In this document: piece after piece, positions 18,005-27,346 of the stretch
Layout of the letters: each line of letters opens with the position of its first letter
Numbering within the stretch: the first letter of the stretch is position 1
Origin: SHWB01 sp050246875
GTDB taxonomy: Bacteria; Pseudomonadota; Alphaproteobacteria; UBA6615
Assembly (NCBI GenBank): GCA_050246875.1
Contig: JBFWVF010000004.1
Span: forward strand, 124,001-188,000
Length of the DNA stretch: 64,000 nucleotides
Reading direction: 5' to 3'
Made by a program: the position numbers and the translations under genes
Notes under the pieces: generated by a model
The model's input: the letters and a program-made list of their open reading frames with translations, nothing else
Databases searched by the model: none
Told to the model about the DNA's origin: nothing

Positions 18005-20428
18005 CTAGTAGATGCCCTGGCCGCCGGTCGCGCCGACCGCCGGGGCATCGACGCCCGGCGGGGTGGCAATCCTGGCCGGCGCGCCGGCCACCGGTTCCGT
18101 CCCGGTCTTGAAGGCCTCGACGATGGCATTGCGCTGACCCGGCTCGGCCACCTCGCCCGTGTCCGGATCGACGCGCACCAGCCGGATGCCCGGCGGGATG
18201 CGGAACGGCACGCCCGGCTTGTCCTTCAGCGCGGCGGCCATGAAGTCGCGGAATATCGGCACCGCGACGGCGGACCCGGTCTCGCGCCGGCCGAGCGTGC
18301 GCGGCTGGTCGAAGCCGACGAAGACGCCGACCGCAAGATCGGGCGCGAAGCCGACGAACCAGGCGTCGACATCGTCGTTGGTCGTGCCGGTCTTGCCGCC
18401 GAGCGGCTTGCCGATGACCGAGATGGCGCGCCCCGTGCCGCGGTCGACCACGCCTTGCAGCATCGAGACCATCTGGTAGGCGGTCGTCGCATCGACGATC
18501 TGCGGCCGGTCGTCCGGCAGGCGCGGCGGCGGATCGTTGTCGAAAATCTCCGTGCGGCAGCCCGGACACTCGCGCGTGTCGTGGCGGTACACGGTGCGGC
18601 CATGGCGGTCCTGGATGCGGTCGATCATGGTCGGCACGATGCGCCGGCCGCCGTTGACGATCATGGCGTAGGCCGTCGTCATGCGCATCGCCGTGGTTTC
18701 CGCCGCGCCGATTGCCATGCTCAGCATCTCGGGCATGTTGTCGACGACGCCGAAGCGCTCGGCATAGTCGGCCACGCGCTCCATGCCGATGGTCTGGGCG
18801 ATGCGCACGGTCATCAGGTTCTGCGAGTGCTCGATGCCCTGGCGCATCGGCGTCGGGCCGAGATACTCGCCGGTGTAGTTGGCCGGCTTCCACTTGCCGA
18901 TCACCGGCCCGAGGTCGAGCACGAACGGGGCGTCGAGCACGATCGTCGCCGGGGTGAAGCCGGCATCGAGCGCGGCCATGTAGACGAACGGCTTGAACGA
19001 CGAGCCGGGCTGCCGCATCGCCTGCGTCGCCCGATTGAACTCGCTGCGGGCGTAATCGAGCCCGCCGGCCATCGCCAGCACGCGGCCGGTGTGCGGGTCG
19101 AGCGCGACGAGCGCACCCTCGACGTTCGGCACCTGGCGCAGCGCGAAGCGGTCCTTGCCGCCGTCGCCCTCGTCGTCGCCGGTTGCGGCCGGCTCGACCA
19201 GCACGACGTCGAGCACCGCCAGCACGTCGCCGACCTTGCCGACGGCGCCGCCGACGCGCTGGTCCGGCAGGGTCTCGCGCGCCCACTTGACGGCGGCGAG
19301 CGGAATGCGGCCGCGCGTACCGTCGACGAGACCGATCTTCGCCTCGGCGTCGGCAACCTCGAGCACGACGGCGAGATTCCAGTCGCCGGCGCCGGCCGGC
19401 CGCTGCACCTGGGCGAGCGCGCCGCGCCAGTCGTCGGCACTGGCCAGCTTCGTCACCGGGCCGCGCCAGCCGTGGCGGCGGTCGTAGGCGATGAGCCCAT
19501 CGCGCAGGGCGCGGTTGGCGATGTCCTGCAGGCGCGGGTCGACCGTCGTGCGCACCGACAGGCCACCGGCGTAGAGCGCGTTCTCGCCCTGCCGCGCGGC
19601 CAGCTCGCGGCGTACATCCTCGACGAAGTAGGCCGCCTCCTCGAAGGCGTCGGCGCCGCGCTGGGCCACCTCCAGCGGCGCGCGAAGCGCCGCCTCGGCC
19701 ACATCGGCACTGATGGCGCCGTCCTCGAGCATGCGGCCGATGACGTAGTTGCGGCGCTCGATTGCCGCTTCGCGGCGACGCACGGGGTGGTAATTGTTCG
19801 GCGCCTTCGGCAGCGCGGCGAGATAGGCCGCCTCGGCCACCGTCAGCTCGTCGAGCGACTTGCCGAAATAGTTGATGGCCGCCGCCGCGACGCCGTAGCT
19901 GCCGAAGCCGAGATAGATCTCGTTGAGGTACAGTTCGAGGATGTGTTCCTTGGTGTAGGCGCGTTCCAGACGCAGGGCGACGATCGCCTCGCGGATCTTG
20001 CGCCGCAGCGACACTTCCTTCGACAGCAGGAAATTCTGTGCCACCTGCTGCGTGATGGTCGACGCCCCGACCGGGCGCTTGCCCGTGCCGATGTTGCGCA
20101 GGTTGGTGAAGGCGGCGCTGGCGATGCCGGGCAGGTCGATGCCCGAATGCGTGAAGAAGGTCTTGTCCTCGGCCGAGATGAAGGCGTCGATCACGCGCCG
20201 CGGCACCGCCGAAAACGGCACGAAGACCCGCCGCTCGGTGGCGAACTCGGCCAGCAGGCTGCCGTCGCCGGCATAGATGCGCGAGGCTACCGGCGGCTCG
20301 TAGACGGCGAGCTGCTGGGTATCCGGCAGGCCGCGCCCGTAGTGCCAGAACACCCACAGCAGGCCGCCGCCCGCGACGAGGATCGCGAGAACGGACAGTC
20401 CGCCGAGAATGAACAACGCCTTGCGCAT
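18005..20428 (-). CDS. mrcA: Penicillin-binding protein 1A (bifunctional transglycosylase/transpeptidase)
   Basis: Polymerises and cross-links peptidoglycan in the periplasm. Order in 807 aa: N-terminal membrane anchor (residues about 5-28), glycosyltransferase domain with SAEDKTFFTHSGIDLPGI and GASTITQQ, an OB-like insert, and a transpeptidase domain with the nucleophile Ser476 in SSFK, then SQN, then KTGTT. The start MRKALFILGG at 20428 directly precedes the anchor. It sits between an amidase gene and prfB, all on this strand. Confidence 0.96.
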   Translation of the reverse strand: MRKALFILGGLSVLAILVAGGGLLWVFWHYGRGLPDTQQLAVYEPPVASRIYAGDGSLLAEFATERRVFVPFSAVPRRVIDAFISAEDKTFFTHSGIDLPGIASAAFTNLRNIGTGKRPVGASTITQQVAQNFLLSKEVSLRRKIREAIVALRLERAYTKEHILELYLNEIYLGFGSYGVAAAAINYFGKSLDELTVAEAAYLAALPKAPNNYHPVRRREAAIERRNYVIGRMLEDGAISADVAEAALRAPLEVAQRGADAFEEAAYFVEDVRRELAARQGENALYAGGLSVRTTVDPRLQDIANRALRDGLIAYDRRHGWRGPVTKLASADDWRGALAQVQRPAGAGDWNLAVVLEVADAEAKIGLVDGTRGRIPLAAVKWARETLPDQRVGGAVGKVGDVLAVLDVVLVEPAATGDDEGDGGKDRFALRQVPNVEGALVALDPHTGRVLAMAGGLDYARSEFNRATQAMRQPGSSFKPFVYMAALDAGFTPATIVLDAPFVLDLGPVIGKWKPANYTGEYLGPTPMRQGIEHSQNLMTVRIAQTIGMERVADYAERFGVVDNMPEMLSMAIGAAETTAMRMTTAYAMIVNGGRRIVPTMIDRIQDRHGRTVYRHDTRECPGCRTEIFDNDPPPRLPDDRPQIVDATTAYQMVSMLQGVVDRGTGRAISVIGKPLGGKTGTTNDDVDAWFVGFAPDLAVGVFVGFDQPRTLGRRETGSAVAVPIFRDFMAAALKDKPGVPFRIPPGIRLVRVDPDTGEVAEPGQRNAIVEAFKTGTEPVAGAPARIATPPGVDAPAVGATGGQGIY

Positions 20429-20508
20429 CGGGTCCGATCGGAGGCTTGGGCCGGCCGGCGGGTTTATAGCAGGTCGGCCCGCAGGTATATCCCCAACACG
20501 AGACCCGA

Positions 20509-20539
20509 CCCCGGGTCCGACCCTTGGTTCAACCCGGGG
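20509..20539. other. Inverted repeat between the amidase and mrcA
   Basis: Perfect 8-base arms (CCCCGGGT at 20509-20516 and ACCCGGGG at 20532-20539) around a 15-base loop, in the 152-bp gap between the amidase stop and the mrcA start. No T run follows on either strand, so it may be a weak attenuator or an RNA-processing hairpin rather than an intrinsic terminator. Confidence 0.35.
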
Positions 20540-20580
20540 CCTTCTGCCGGCCGAGTATGGCGACAGCGTGGCGCGCCCGG

Positions 20581-21816
20581 TCAGCTCGCCTTGTCGCCGA
20601 TGCCGAAGAAGCGGTCGATGGCGCGGACCAGCGCCCCGGTGAGCCTCCGCCGGTAGGGCGCCGACTGAAGCTGCCGCTCGTCCTCGCGGTTCGACAGGTA
20701 GCCCAGTTCGATCAGCACCGAGGGCACTTCCGGCGACTTGAGGACGGCGAAACCCGCCGAGCGCCACGGCCGCACCAGCAGGGGATGATCGCGGCCGGCC
20801 TCGCCGATGACGTAGTCGCGGGCAAAGCGCACGGACTGCTCGTTGGTCTTGGCCTGGGCGAAGTCGATGAGGATGTTCTGGACGTCCTCGGGATAGCCGT
20901 CGAGGTCGACGCCGCCGATCACATCGGACTTGTTCTCCAGCGCCGCCAGCGCCGCCGCCTCGTCGTCCGACGCGTCGCGCGACAGGGTGTAGACCGACAG
21001 GCCACGCAGGTTCCGGCTCGGGTTTGTGTTGACGTGGAGCGACACGAACAGCGCCCCGCCGGCCCGGTGCGCGATGCCGACCCGCTCGCGCAGCGGCAGG
21101 AAGATGTCGCGGTCGCGCGTCATGACGACCTTGTAACGACCGCTGTCCTCGAGCTGGCGGCGCAGTTCCTGCGCGAAATCGAGCACGATCGTCTTTTCGT
21201 AGGCGCCCGACGGGCCGATGGCCCCGGGGTCGACGCCGCCATGCCCGGCATCGACGACGATTACCGGCCGCGTGTCGTGCGACGGCCGCGGCGCCGGCAC
21301 GGCGACGGCCGGCAGGGGTTCGGGCCGCGACGGCCGGGCCGGACGGAGAGAAGTAAGGAACTCGTCGCGGGGGGCGCCGGCGAAATCGAAGACGTAGCGC
21401 CAGTCGTGCCCGCCCTCGGGGCGCAGCACCAGCTTGCGGACGAGCTTCGCCGGTTCCTTGAGGTCGAGCACCAGGCGGCTCGTGCCAGGCCGGAACAGGC
21501 CATAGCGCAGCTTGTCGACAAGGCCGAGCGCGGCCCCCGTCCGGTCGGTGGCGAGGGCGAAATCCACGCCGGAGAGATCGACGACGATGCGGTAGGGATC
21601 GGCCAGGCCGAACAGCGAAATGGCCGTTTCCGTCGTGGTCTCGAGGACGAGGCGTGTCTCGGCGCCCTGCAGCCCGAGGCGAATGTCGCGGACTTCGGCG
21701 GCGCGCGCCGGTGTCGTGACCACCAGAGCGAGCAGAAGCGCCATCGCCAGCCCGCCCAAGGTGGCGATCGAGAGCGCCCGCAGGCGGGCGTGCCGGGCAC
21801 GGTCGCCACGCTGCAT
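20581..21816 (-). CDS. amiC: N-acetylmuramoyl-L-alanine amidase, AmiC-like (AMIN + Amidase_3)
   Basis: Periplasmic zinc enzyme that cuts the MurNAc-L-Ala bond and helps daughter cells separate. From the ATG at 21816 (411 aa) there is a signal peptide of about 39 residues ending VVTTPARA, an AMIN domain (about 42-150), a proline-rich link, and an Amidase_3 domain with zinc ligands in VDAGHGGVDPGA, AYEKTIVLDF and SLHVNTNPS and the catalytic Glu in LIELGYLSN. An upstream in-frame ATG at 21879 would add 21 residues in front of a good signal peptide, so I did not use it. First gene of the amidase-mrcA-prfB cluster; divergent from rne. Confidence 0.93.
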   Translation of the reverse strand: MQRGDRARHARLRALSIATLGGLAMALLLALVVTTPARAAEVRDIRLGLQGAETRLVLETTTETAISLFGLADPYRIVVDLSGVDFALATDRTGAALGLVDKLRYGLFRPGTSRLVLDLKEPAKLVRKLVLRPEGGHDWRYVFDFAGAPRDEFLTSLRPARPSRPEPLPAVAVPAPRPSHDTRPVIVVDAGHGGVDPGAIGPSGAYEKTIVLDFAQELRRQLEDSGRYKVVMTRDRDIFLPLRERVGIAHRAGGALFVSLHVNTNPSRNLRGLSVYTLSRDASDDEAAALAALENKSDVIGGVDLDGYPEDVQNILIDFAQAKTNEQSVRFARDYVIGEAGRDHPLLVRPWRSAGFAVLKSPEVPSVLIELGYLSNREDERQLQSAPYRRRLTGALVRAIDRFFGIGDKAS

Positions 21817-22253
21817 TTCCGCCGTATAGCGGCAGGCGCCGCGCCGCCGCAACCGGCTCTCCGGCGATGCCGCGATCACGGTTGTCGGCGCACAGGCGCA
21901 ACGCTATGTTGAATTCGCGAACTGCCACGGGTTTCCGTCGCCAACCGGATGGTCGGGCGGCGGCCCAGCAGGGCAGGCCGATGAGCGCGGCACGCTGCGC
22001 AAGCGCGTAACGACTGCCGCCGACCCGGACCCTGTGCCGCTGGTGACGACCCGGCCGGCAAAGAGTGCAACGTCGACGCAGCCCCGCGGCCAGTGCTCCG
22101 GGTGCGGTCGCTCGGAGCCCGCCGTCCTGGCATGGATTTTTTCCTGCCGTTCGACGTCGGACCCGCGATCGCTCTGCGTCGAGACAGGCGGCCGCCGCCG
22201 GGTCCGTTGTTCGCGCGGGCGTGGCGGACGGTACCGCGGGACACAGACGAAAA
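21817..22253. other. Divergent region between amiC and rne; long RNase E leader
   Basis: 437 bp without a convincing gene. It must hold the promoters for both genes. A promoter-like pair at 21882-21910 would give rne a leader of about 340 bases. The leader can form a GCTCCG/CGGAGC stem (22095-22100 with 22113-22118) and has an isolated run of six T at about 22136-22142, odd in this composition. Long leaders are used by E. coli rne for autoregulation; that this one does so is inference. Confidence 0.5.
21882..21910 (+). promoter_or_regulatory. Candidate promoter of rne
   Basis: TTGTCG at 21882-21887 and TATGTT at 21905-21910 with a 17-base spacer, each 4 of 6 to the sigma-70 consensus and of the relaxed form common in alphaproteobacteria. 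Start of transcription would be near 21917. Confidence 0.35.
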
Positions 22254-24800
22254 ATGACAAAGCGCATGCTGATCGACGCGGCCCACGCCGAGGAAACGCG
22301 GGTCGTCGTCATCGATGGCAATCATCTTGCCGATTTCGACTACGAGACCACCACCAAGAAGCAGATCAAGGGCAACATCTACCTGGCCAAGATCACCAGG
22401 GTCGAACCGTCGCTGCAGGCGGCCTTCGTCGAGTTCGGCGGCAACCGCCACGGCTTCCTTGCCTTCAACGAAATCCATCCCGACTACTACCGCATCCCCG
22501 TCGAGGACCGCGAGAAGCTGATCGCCGAGACGCGGCGCAACGGTGAGGCCGACGACGGCGAGGAGGACGCCCCGCGCAGCGCCGAGGCGGGCGAGCACAT
22601 CGCCGGCGAGGGCGACGAGCTGGAGCAGATCGGCGACGCCCAGCGGCAGCGCCTGCGCAGCTTCTCGCGGCACTACAAGATCCAGGAAGTGGTCAAGCGC
22701 CGGCAGATCATGCTGGTGCAGGTGGTCAAGGAGGAGCGCGGCAACAAGGGCGCGGCCCTCACCACCTTCCTCTCCCTGCCCGGCCGCTACTGCGTGCTGA
22801 TGCCCAACACCTCGCGCGGCGGCGGCATCAGCCGCAAGATCGCCAATCCGGCACACCGCAAGAAGCTGCGCGAGATCCTCTCCGATCTCGACGTGCCCGA
22901 CGGCATGGCGGTGATCATGCGCACCGCCGGGGTCGAGCGGTCGAAGGCCGAGGTCAAGCGCGACTACGAGTACCTGCGCCGCCTGTGGGACGAGATCCGC
23001 GAGGCGACGATGAAGGCCACGGCGCCGGCGCTGATCTACGAGGAGGGCGACGTCGTCAAGCGCGCGCTGCGCGACATCTACAGCCGCGACATCGAGGAAG
23101 TGCTGGTCGACGGCGACGAAGCCTACAAGACGGCCCGCGGCCTGATGCGGACGATGATGCCGTCGCACGCCAAGCGGGTGAAGAAGTACGCCGACACGGA
23201 AATTCCGCTGTTCCACCGCTACAAGATCGAGAGCCAGCTCGATGCCATCCACGAGCAGGTGGTGACGCTGCGCTCGGGCGGCTACGTCGTGTTCAACCAG
23301 ACCGAGGCGCTGGTCGCCATCGACGTCAACTCGGGCCGCGCCACGCGCGAGCGCAACATCGAGCAGACGGCGCTGAAGACGAACCTCGAAGCCGCCGATG
23401 AAGTCGCCCGGCAACTGCGCCTGCGCGATCTCGCCGGCCTCGTCGTCATCGACTTCATCGACATGGACGACAGCCGCAACGACGCCGCCGTCGAGCGCCG
23501 GCTGAAGGAGGCGATGAAGCAGGACCGGGCGCGCCTGCAGGTCGGCCGCATCTCGCCCTTCGGCCTGCTCGAGCTGTCGCGCCAGCGCCTGCGTCCCAGC
23601 GTGGTCGAGGCGTCGAGCGAGGTCTGCCCGACCTGTCGCGGCTCGGGTCACGTCCGCTCGACGGAGTCGACGGCGCTGCGCGTGCTGCGCGCGATCGAGG
23701 AGGAGGGCATCCGGGGCCGCGCCGCATCCATCAACGTGATGGTGCCGCCGGCCGTGGCGATCTACGTGCTGAACCACAAGCGGCTCGCGCTCGGTACCAT
23801 CGAGCAGCGATACGGATGCAGCATCACGGTGGGTGCCGACGACGAGCTGGTGCCACCCGCCTACCGCATGGAGACCGTGCGCGGCGAGGCGCGGCCAGCC
23901 GGAGAGACCGGTGCGGCGCCTGAAGTCGACGACGAGGAGGAGGACGAGGCGCCGCGCGCCGCGGAGCGCAGCGACAGCCGTCGCGAAGGACGCCGCGACG
24001 GCGGACGCGACGGACGCCGCGATGGCCGGCGCGACAGCCGCGACGAGGAGCGCGGCGAGCGTCACCGCGACGAACGCGCCGACGAGCGCCGCGAGGCGCG
24101 CAGTGGCGACGAGGGCGAAGGTGGGCGCGAGGGCAGCCGCGAGGATGGCGGTCGCCGCCGCCGCCGGCGCCGCCGGCGTCGCGACGACGACGGCGCGCGG
24201 ACGCCACGCGACAACGCCGCCGCGCCGGCCGAGGCCGAGGACGACGACGCCCTGCCGGAGGGAACGGACGCCGCCGACGACGATGGCGGCGAGGAGGCCG
24301 CACAGCGTTCCGCCAGCCGCGACGAGGGCGATGACGGCACGCCGGCGCGACGCCGCCGTGGCCGCCGCGGCGGCAGGCGCAGGCGCCGCGACGGCGAGCG
24401 GGGCAACGGCACGGCGCGCGACGGGCAGTCCGCCGCCGCCAACGACGCCGGCGAGGACTTCCCGGGCTACGCGAGTTCGCTACCGGGCCCGGACCTCGAT
24501 GTGGAACCGGAAGGCGACGAAGAGACGGAGACGCACGACGTCGCCGCGACCGCCGCGGCAGAACCCGTGATCGTCGAGGAGGCCACGGGCGACGAGCCGG
24601 TCGAGGAAACGCCCGTGATCGTCGAGGACGCCCAGGACGACGCGCCGGCCGAGGCCGCCCCGGAACCGGAAGCCGAGCCCGTGCCCGCCGCGACGGCCGA
24701 GGTCGAAATGACCCCGCCGCCCGCCGAGCCGGAGCCCGCGCCGGAACCCGTTCCGGCCGGCCCGCCGCGTCGCGGCTGGTGGAACCGGCTCACGAACTGA
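22254..24800 (+). CDS. rne: Ribonuclease E
   Basis: Main endoribonuclease and degradosome scaffold. The start MTKRMLIDAAHAEETRVVV at 22254 is the conserved N-terminus. The S1 domain (about 37-170) holds an acidic insert (roughly residues 93-130), typical of alphaproteobacterial RNase E. The catalytic aspartates lie in LVAIDVNSG and VVIDFIDMDD, and the zinc-link is CPTCRGSG. After about residue 545 the protein is disordered: a long Arg/Asp/Glu-rich stretch with a run of ten Arg, then an acidic Pro/Ala tail ending RRGWWNRLTN. That terminal GWW is like the PNPase-binding motif known from Caulobacter RNase E. The last 11 bases overlap the convergent aminotransferase gene. Confidence 0.97.
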   Translation: MTKRMLIDAAHAEETRVVVIDGNHLADFDYETTTKKQIKGNIYLAKITRVEPSLQAAFVEFGGNRHGFLAFNEIHPDYYRIPVEDREKLIAETRRNGEADDGEEDAPRSAEAGEHIAGEGDELEQIGDAQRQRLRSFSRHYKIQEVVKRRQIMLVQVVKEERGNKGAALTTFLSLPGRYCVLMPNTSRGGGISRKIANPAHRKKLREILSDLDVPDGMAVIMRTAGVERSKAEVKRDYEYLRRLWDEIREATMKATAPALIYEEGDVVKRALRDIYSRDIEEVLVDGDEAYKTARGLMRTMMPSHAKRVKKYADTEIPLFHRYKIESQLDAIHEQVVTLRSGGYVVFNQTEALVAIDVNSGRATRERNIEQTALKTNLEAADEVARQLRLRDLAGLVVIDFIDMDDSRNDAAVERRLKEAMKQDRARLQVGRISPFGLLELSRQRLRPSVVEASSEVCPTCRGSGHVRSTESTALRVLRAIEEEGIRGRAASINVMVPPAVAIYVLNHKRLALGTIEQRYGCSITVGADDELVPPAYRMETVRGEARPAGETGAAPEVDDEEEDEAPRAAERSDSRREGRRDGGRDGRRDGRRDSRDEERGERHRDERADERREARSGDEGEGGREGSREDGGRRRRRRRRRRDDDGARTPRDNAAAPAEAEDDDALPEGTDAADDDGGEEAAQRSASRDEGDDGTPARRRRGRRGGRRRRRDGERGNGTARDGQSAAANDAGEDFPGYASSLPGPDLDVEPEGDEETETHDVAATAAAEPVIVEEATGDEPVEETPVIVEDAQDDAPAEAAPEPEAEPVPAATAEVEMTPPPAEPEPAPEPVPAGPPRRGWWNRLTN

Positions 24801-25953
24801 GGGCGCCGCCCTTCCAGTCGACCAGCCGATCGGCGGCGGCAGCGATTTCCGCCTCGCCGCCGGCGAAGGAAAAGCGCACGTAACGGTGGCCGCGCCGGGG
24901 ATCGAAATCGACCCCCGGCGTGATCGCCACGCCGGTCTCCGCCAGGACGCGACGGCAGAATGCCGGGCTGTCGTTGGTCAGCCGGCCGACATCGGCATAG
25001 ATGTAGAAGGCGCCGTCCGCCGCCGCGAGATCGCCGAAGCCGGCCTCGGGCAGCCTTTCGAGCAGCAGCGCGCGGTTGCGCGCGTAGCGCCGCACGTTCT
25101 CGCGCAGCTCGTCGTGGCAGTCGAACACGGCAAGCGCGCCGTGCTGCGACAGGGTCGGCGGCGACACCGCGAAGTTCTGCGCCAGGCAATCGACCGGCCG
25201 CACGAGGTCCTCGGGCAGCACCAGCCAGCCGAGGCGCCAGCCGGTCATCGCGAAATACTTCGAGAAGCTGTTGACGACGATCGCCTCGTCGCCGAACGAC
25301 AGCGCCGTCGGTGCCGGCTCGCCATAGACGATGCCGTGATAGATCTCGTCGGAGACGAAACGCACGCCGCGCGCGCGGCACCATGCGCTGAGCGCCGCGA
25401 GGCCCGCCGCGTCGACCATCGTGCCGGTGGGGTTCGAGGGGCTGGCGACGATCAGCCCGTCGAGCGCTCCGTCGAGACGATCGAGCAGCGCCGGGGTCGG
25501 CTGGAAGCGGTCCTCCGGCCCCGTTTCGATCGGCACCGTCTCGACGCCCAGCGCCGTGAGGATGTTGCGATAGGCGGGATAGCCGGGCGCCGCGACGGCG
25601 ACGCGGTCGCCGGCCTCGAAGGCGGCGAGGAAGGCGAGGATGAAGCCGCCCGACGATCCCGTCGTCACGACGATGCGCGACGCCGGCACCGACACCCCGT
25701 AGAAATCGCGGTAATGCCGCGCCAGGGCCTCGCGCAGCGCCGGCATGCCGAGGGCGTCGGTATAGCCGAGGCGCTCGGTCCCCAGCGCTGCGCGGGCGGC
25801 CGCGACGACGCCCGCCGGCGCGCCGGTGCCCGGCTGGCCCACCTCGAGGTGCATCACCTCGGCCCCGGTCGCCGCACGCGCATTGGCGTCGCGCAGCACG
25901 TCCATGACGATGAACGGGTCGATCCGCCCGCGACCCGCGACCTTGAGGACCAT
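24790..25953 (-). CDS. PLP-dependent class I/II aminotransferase
   Basis: Fold type I aminotransferase of 387 aa. The N-terminal HLEVGQPGTGAP, the SNPTG motif (VASPSNPTGTM), the Asp-Tyr pair in SDEIYHGIVYG and the Schiff-base Lys in NSFSKYFAMTGWRLGW are all in place, as is the C-terminal substrate Arg in RYVRFSFA. These fit the aspartate/alanine aminotransferase group; the amino acid used cannot be fixed from sequence. Start chosen at 25953 (MVLKVAGRGRIDPF). It ends inside the rne 3' end and is followed upstream by the GGT-like gene on the same strand, 13 bp away. Confidence 0.9.
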   Translation of the reverse strand: MVLKVAGRGRIDPFIVMDVLRDANARAATGAEVMHLEVGQPGTGAPAGVVAAARAALGTERLGYTDALGMPALREALARHYRDFYGVSVPASRIVVTTGSSGGFILAFLAAFEAGDRVAVAAPGYPAYRNILTALGVETVPIETGPEDRFQPTPALLDRLDGALDGLIVASPSNPTGTMVDAAGLAALSAWCRARGVRFVSDEIYHGIVYGEPAPTALSFGDEAIVVNSFSKYFAMTGWRLGWLVLPEDLVRPVDCLAQNFAVSPPTLSQHGALAVFDCHDELRENVRRYARNRALLLERLPEAGFGDLAAADGAFYIYADVGRLTNDSPAFCRRVLAETGVAITPGVDFDPRRGHRYVRFSFAGGEAEIAAAADRLVDWKGGALSS

Positions 25954-25966
25954 CGCCGCGCCCGCC

Positions 25967-27346
25967 CTAGCGATCCGCCATGACGGCGAGCCCAAACCCC
26001 GTGGGATCGGTCTCGAACGCACAGCGCGGCTGCACGCGCGGCACGCCCATGGCGCACTGGATCGCCTGCAGATGCGGCCCGCCGCCTTCGGCCGTTCCCG
26101 AGGTGATGGCGGCAACCGTCGGCGCGAGGTTGATGTCGTCGCGCTCGGCGTCGCGCAGCAGGCGCCCGACGGCGGCGACGGAGCCGTTGCGCGAGCCGGC
26201 GACGGCGACGTATCCGCGCTGGGTCGGCACGTTGACCCGCATGGCCACCACCAGCGTGTCCGCAGCGTTCACGACGTCCGTGCCCGGCAGGAGGATGCCG
26301 AGGCCGCGCGCCATGCGGGCCTGGCCGAACGCCCGGCCGAGGGTGAATGAGCAGGCGACCATCTGGCCGTCGCGATCGAGGGCGACGACGCTGGCCCCGG
26401 CCGCCGGGCCGGCGGACGCCGCGACGGTGCCGCCGCCCGACCGCCAGGCCGCCAGAGCCGCCGGTCCGCCGGTCGGCGCCGGTGCCGCGATCAGCATGTC
26501 GTTGTCGTCGGCCTGTTGCGCGGGCGGCCCCAGCACCGGCACGTAATCGCGCATGTCCTCCGGCGTCAGGCGCCAGCCGACGGTCGTCGCCGCCTCCGCA
26601 TAGCGGGTCGCGAGCTGACCGACATAAAGATCGCCGGGCCCGCGCGTCCGCAGGGCCGACAGCACGGCTGCCAGTTCGACCTGGCGGACCACCGTGCCCT
26701 CGGCCGGCGCGCGGCCGCCCGCGATCGAGAATATGGCGGCGGCGGCAGGGTCGGCGGCCAGCCGCGCGGCATCGCGTGCCAGATCGCGGGCGAAGGCCCG
26801 CGAGATCGCATGACCGTCGCGCGCCAGCAGTTCGCCGGGCAGCAGCAGATCGGCCCATGGCAGGCGGCCGTAGCGCGCGTGCAGCGCGAACAGGCCGCGC
26901 ACGTTGCCGGGCACGACGCCGAGCGTCGCGTCGCCGCGCGCCAGCGTCGGCAGGAAGACGACGGCCTCGTCGCGCTTCTCGAAGAAGTCGTGCATGACGC
27001 AGGCGCCGCCGCCGCCGAGGCTGGCGGCCGATGGCATGGTCACGGCCATGGTGAAATAGGCGGCGATGGCGGCGTCCGCCGCCCGGCCGCCCGCCGTCAG
27101 GACGTCGCGCGCGACGACCGCGGCGCGCGGCTCGTCCGCCACGACTCCGCCATAAAATCCGGTCACATATCCGAGGTCGCCGACCTGCGGGCCGGACGCG
27201 CCGCCACAGGCCGCAAGCCCGCACAACGCGGCGCCCGCAGCCAGCGCGCGCAGAAACCGGCGGCGGCGGCCCGGTTGACGCTCCCCCGGCCGATACCTAC
27301 GTTCGAATTGCCACGGAGCGGGAGTTCGCGGCGTGCGTTCACTCAT
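25967..27346 (-). CDS. Gamma-glutamyltransferase-like lipoprotein, probably inactive
   Basis: A 459-aa member of the GGT fold by the N-terminal VVARDVLTAGGRAADAAIAA and the SLGGGGACVMHDF stretch, which align well with real GGTs. It begins with an Arg-rich signal (RRRRFL, then a hydrophobic run) and a lipobox LAAC with Cys47, so it should be a lipid-anchored envelope protein, maybe Tat-exported. The small-subunit start, where GGTs have the self-cleaving Thr-Thr, reads GASVVALDRDG, so no Thr is there, and the Arg of the usual DxRExAP segment is also missing. It is shorter than most GGTs. A non-enzymatic role is likely. The start overlaps the divergent M48 gene by 14 bases. Confidence 0.75.
   Translation of the reverse strand: MSERTPRTPAPWQFERRYRPGERQPGRRRRFLRALAAGAALCGLAACGGASGPQVGDLGYVTGFYGGVVADEPRAAVVARDVLTAGGRAADAAIAAYFTMAVTMPSAASLGGGGACVMHDFFEKRDEAVVFLPTLARGDATLGVVPGNVRGLFALHARYGRLPWADLLLPGELLARDGHAISRAFARDLARDAARLAADPAAAAIFSIAGGRAPAEGTVVRQVELAAVLSALRTRGPGDLYVGQLATRYAEAATTVGWRLTPEDMRDYVPVLGPPAQQADDNDMLIAAPAPTGGPAALAAWRSGGGTVAASAGPAAGASVVALDRDGQMVACSFTLGRAFGQARMARGLGILLPGTDVVNAADTLVVAMRVNVPTQRGYVAVAGSRNGSVAAVGRLLRDAERDDINLAPTVAAITSGTAEGGGPHLQAIQCAMGVPRVQPRCAFETDPTGFGLAVMADR

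Noticed and set aside
16864..18129. A single-frame prfB starting upstream inside the mrcA 3' end
   Set aside because: The added N-terminus is Arg/Ser/Pro-rich nonsense and overlaps mrcA; the ATG at 17989 plus the frameshift gives a normal RF2.
22129..22145. GGCA...TGCC pair around the T run in the rne leader as a terminator
   Set aside because: The stem would have four pairs and contain the T run in its loop, which is not an intrinsic terminator.
24120..24190. Repeats of GCCGCC/CGCCGG as a DNA repeat element
   Set aside because: They are codons of the Arg-rich RNase E tail, not an independent repeat.
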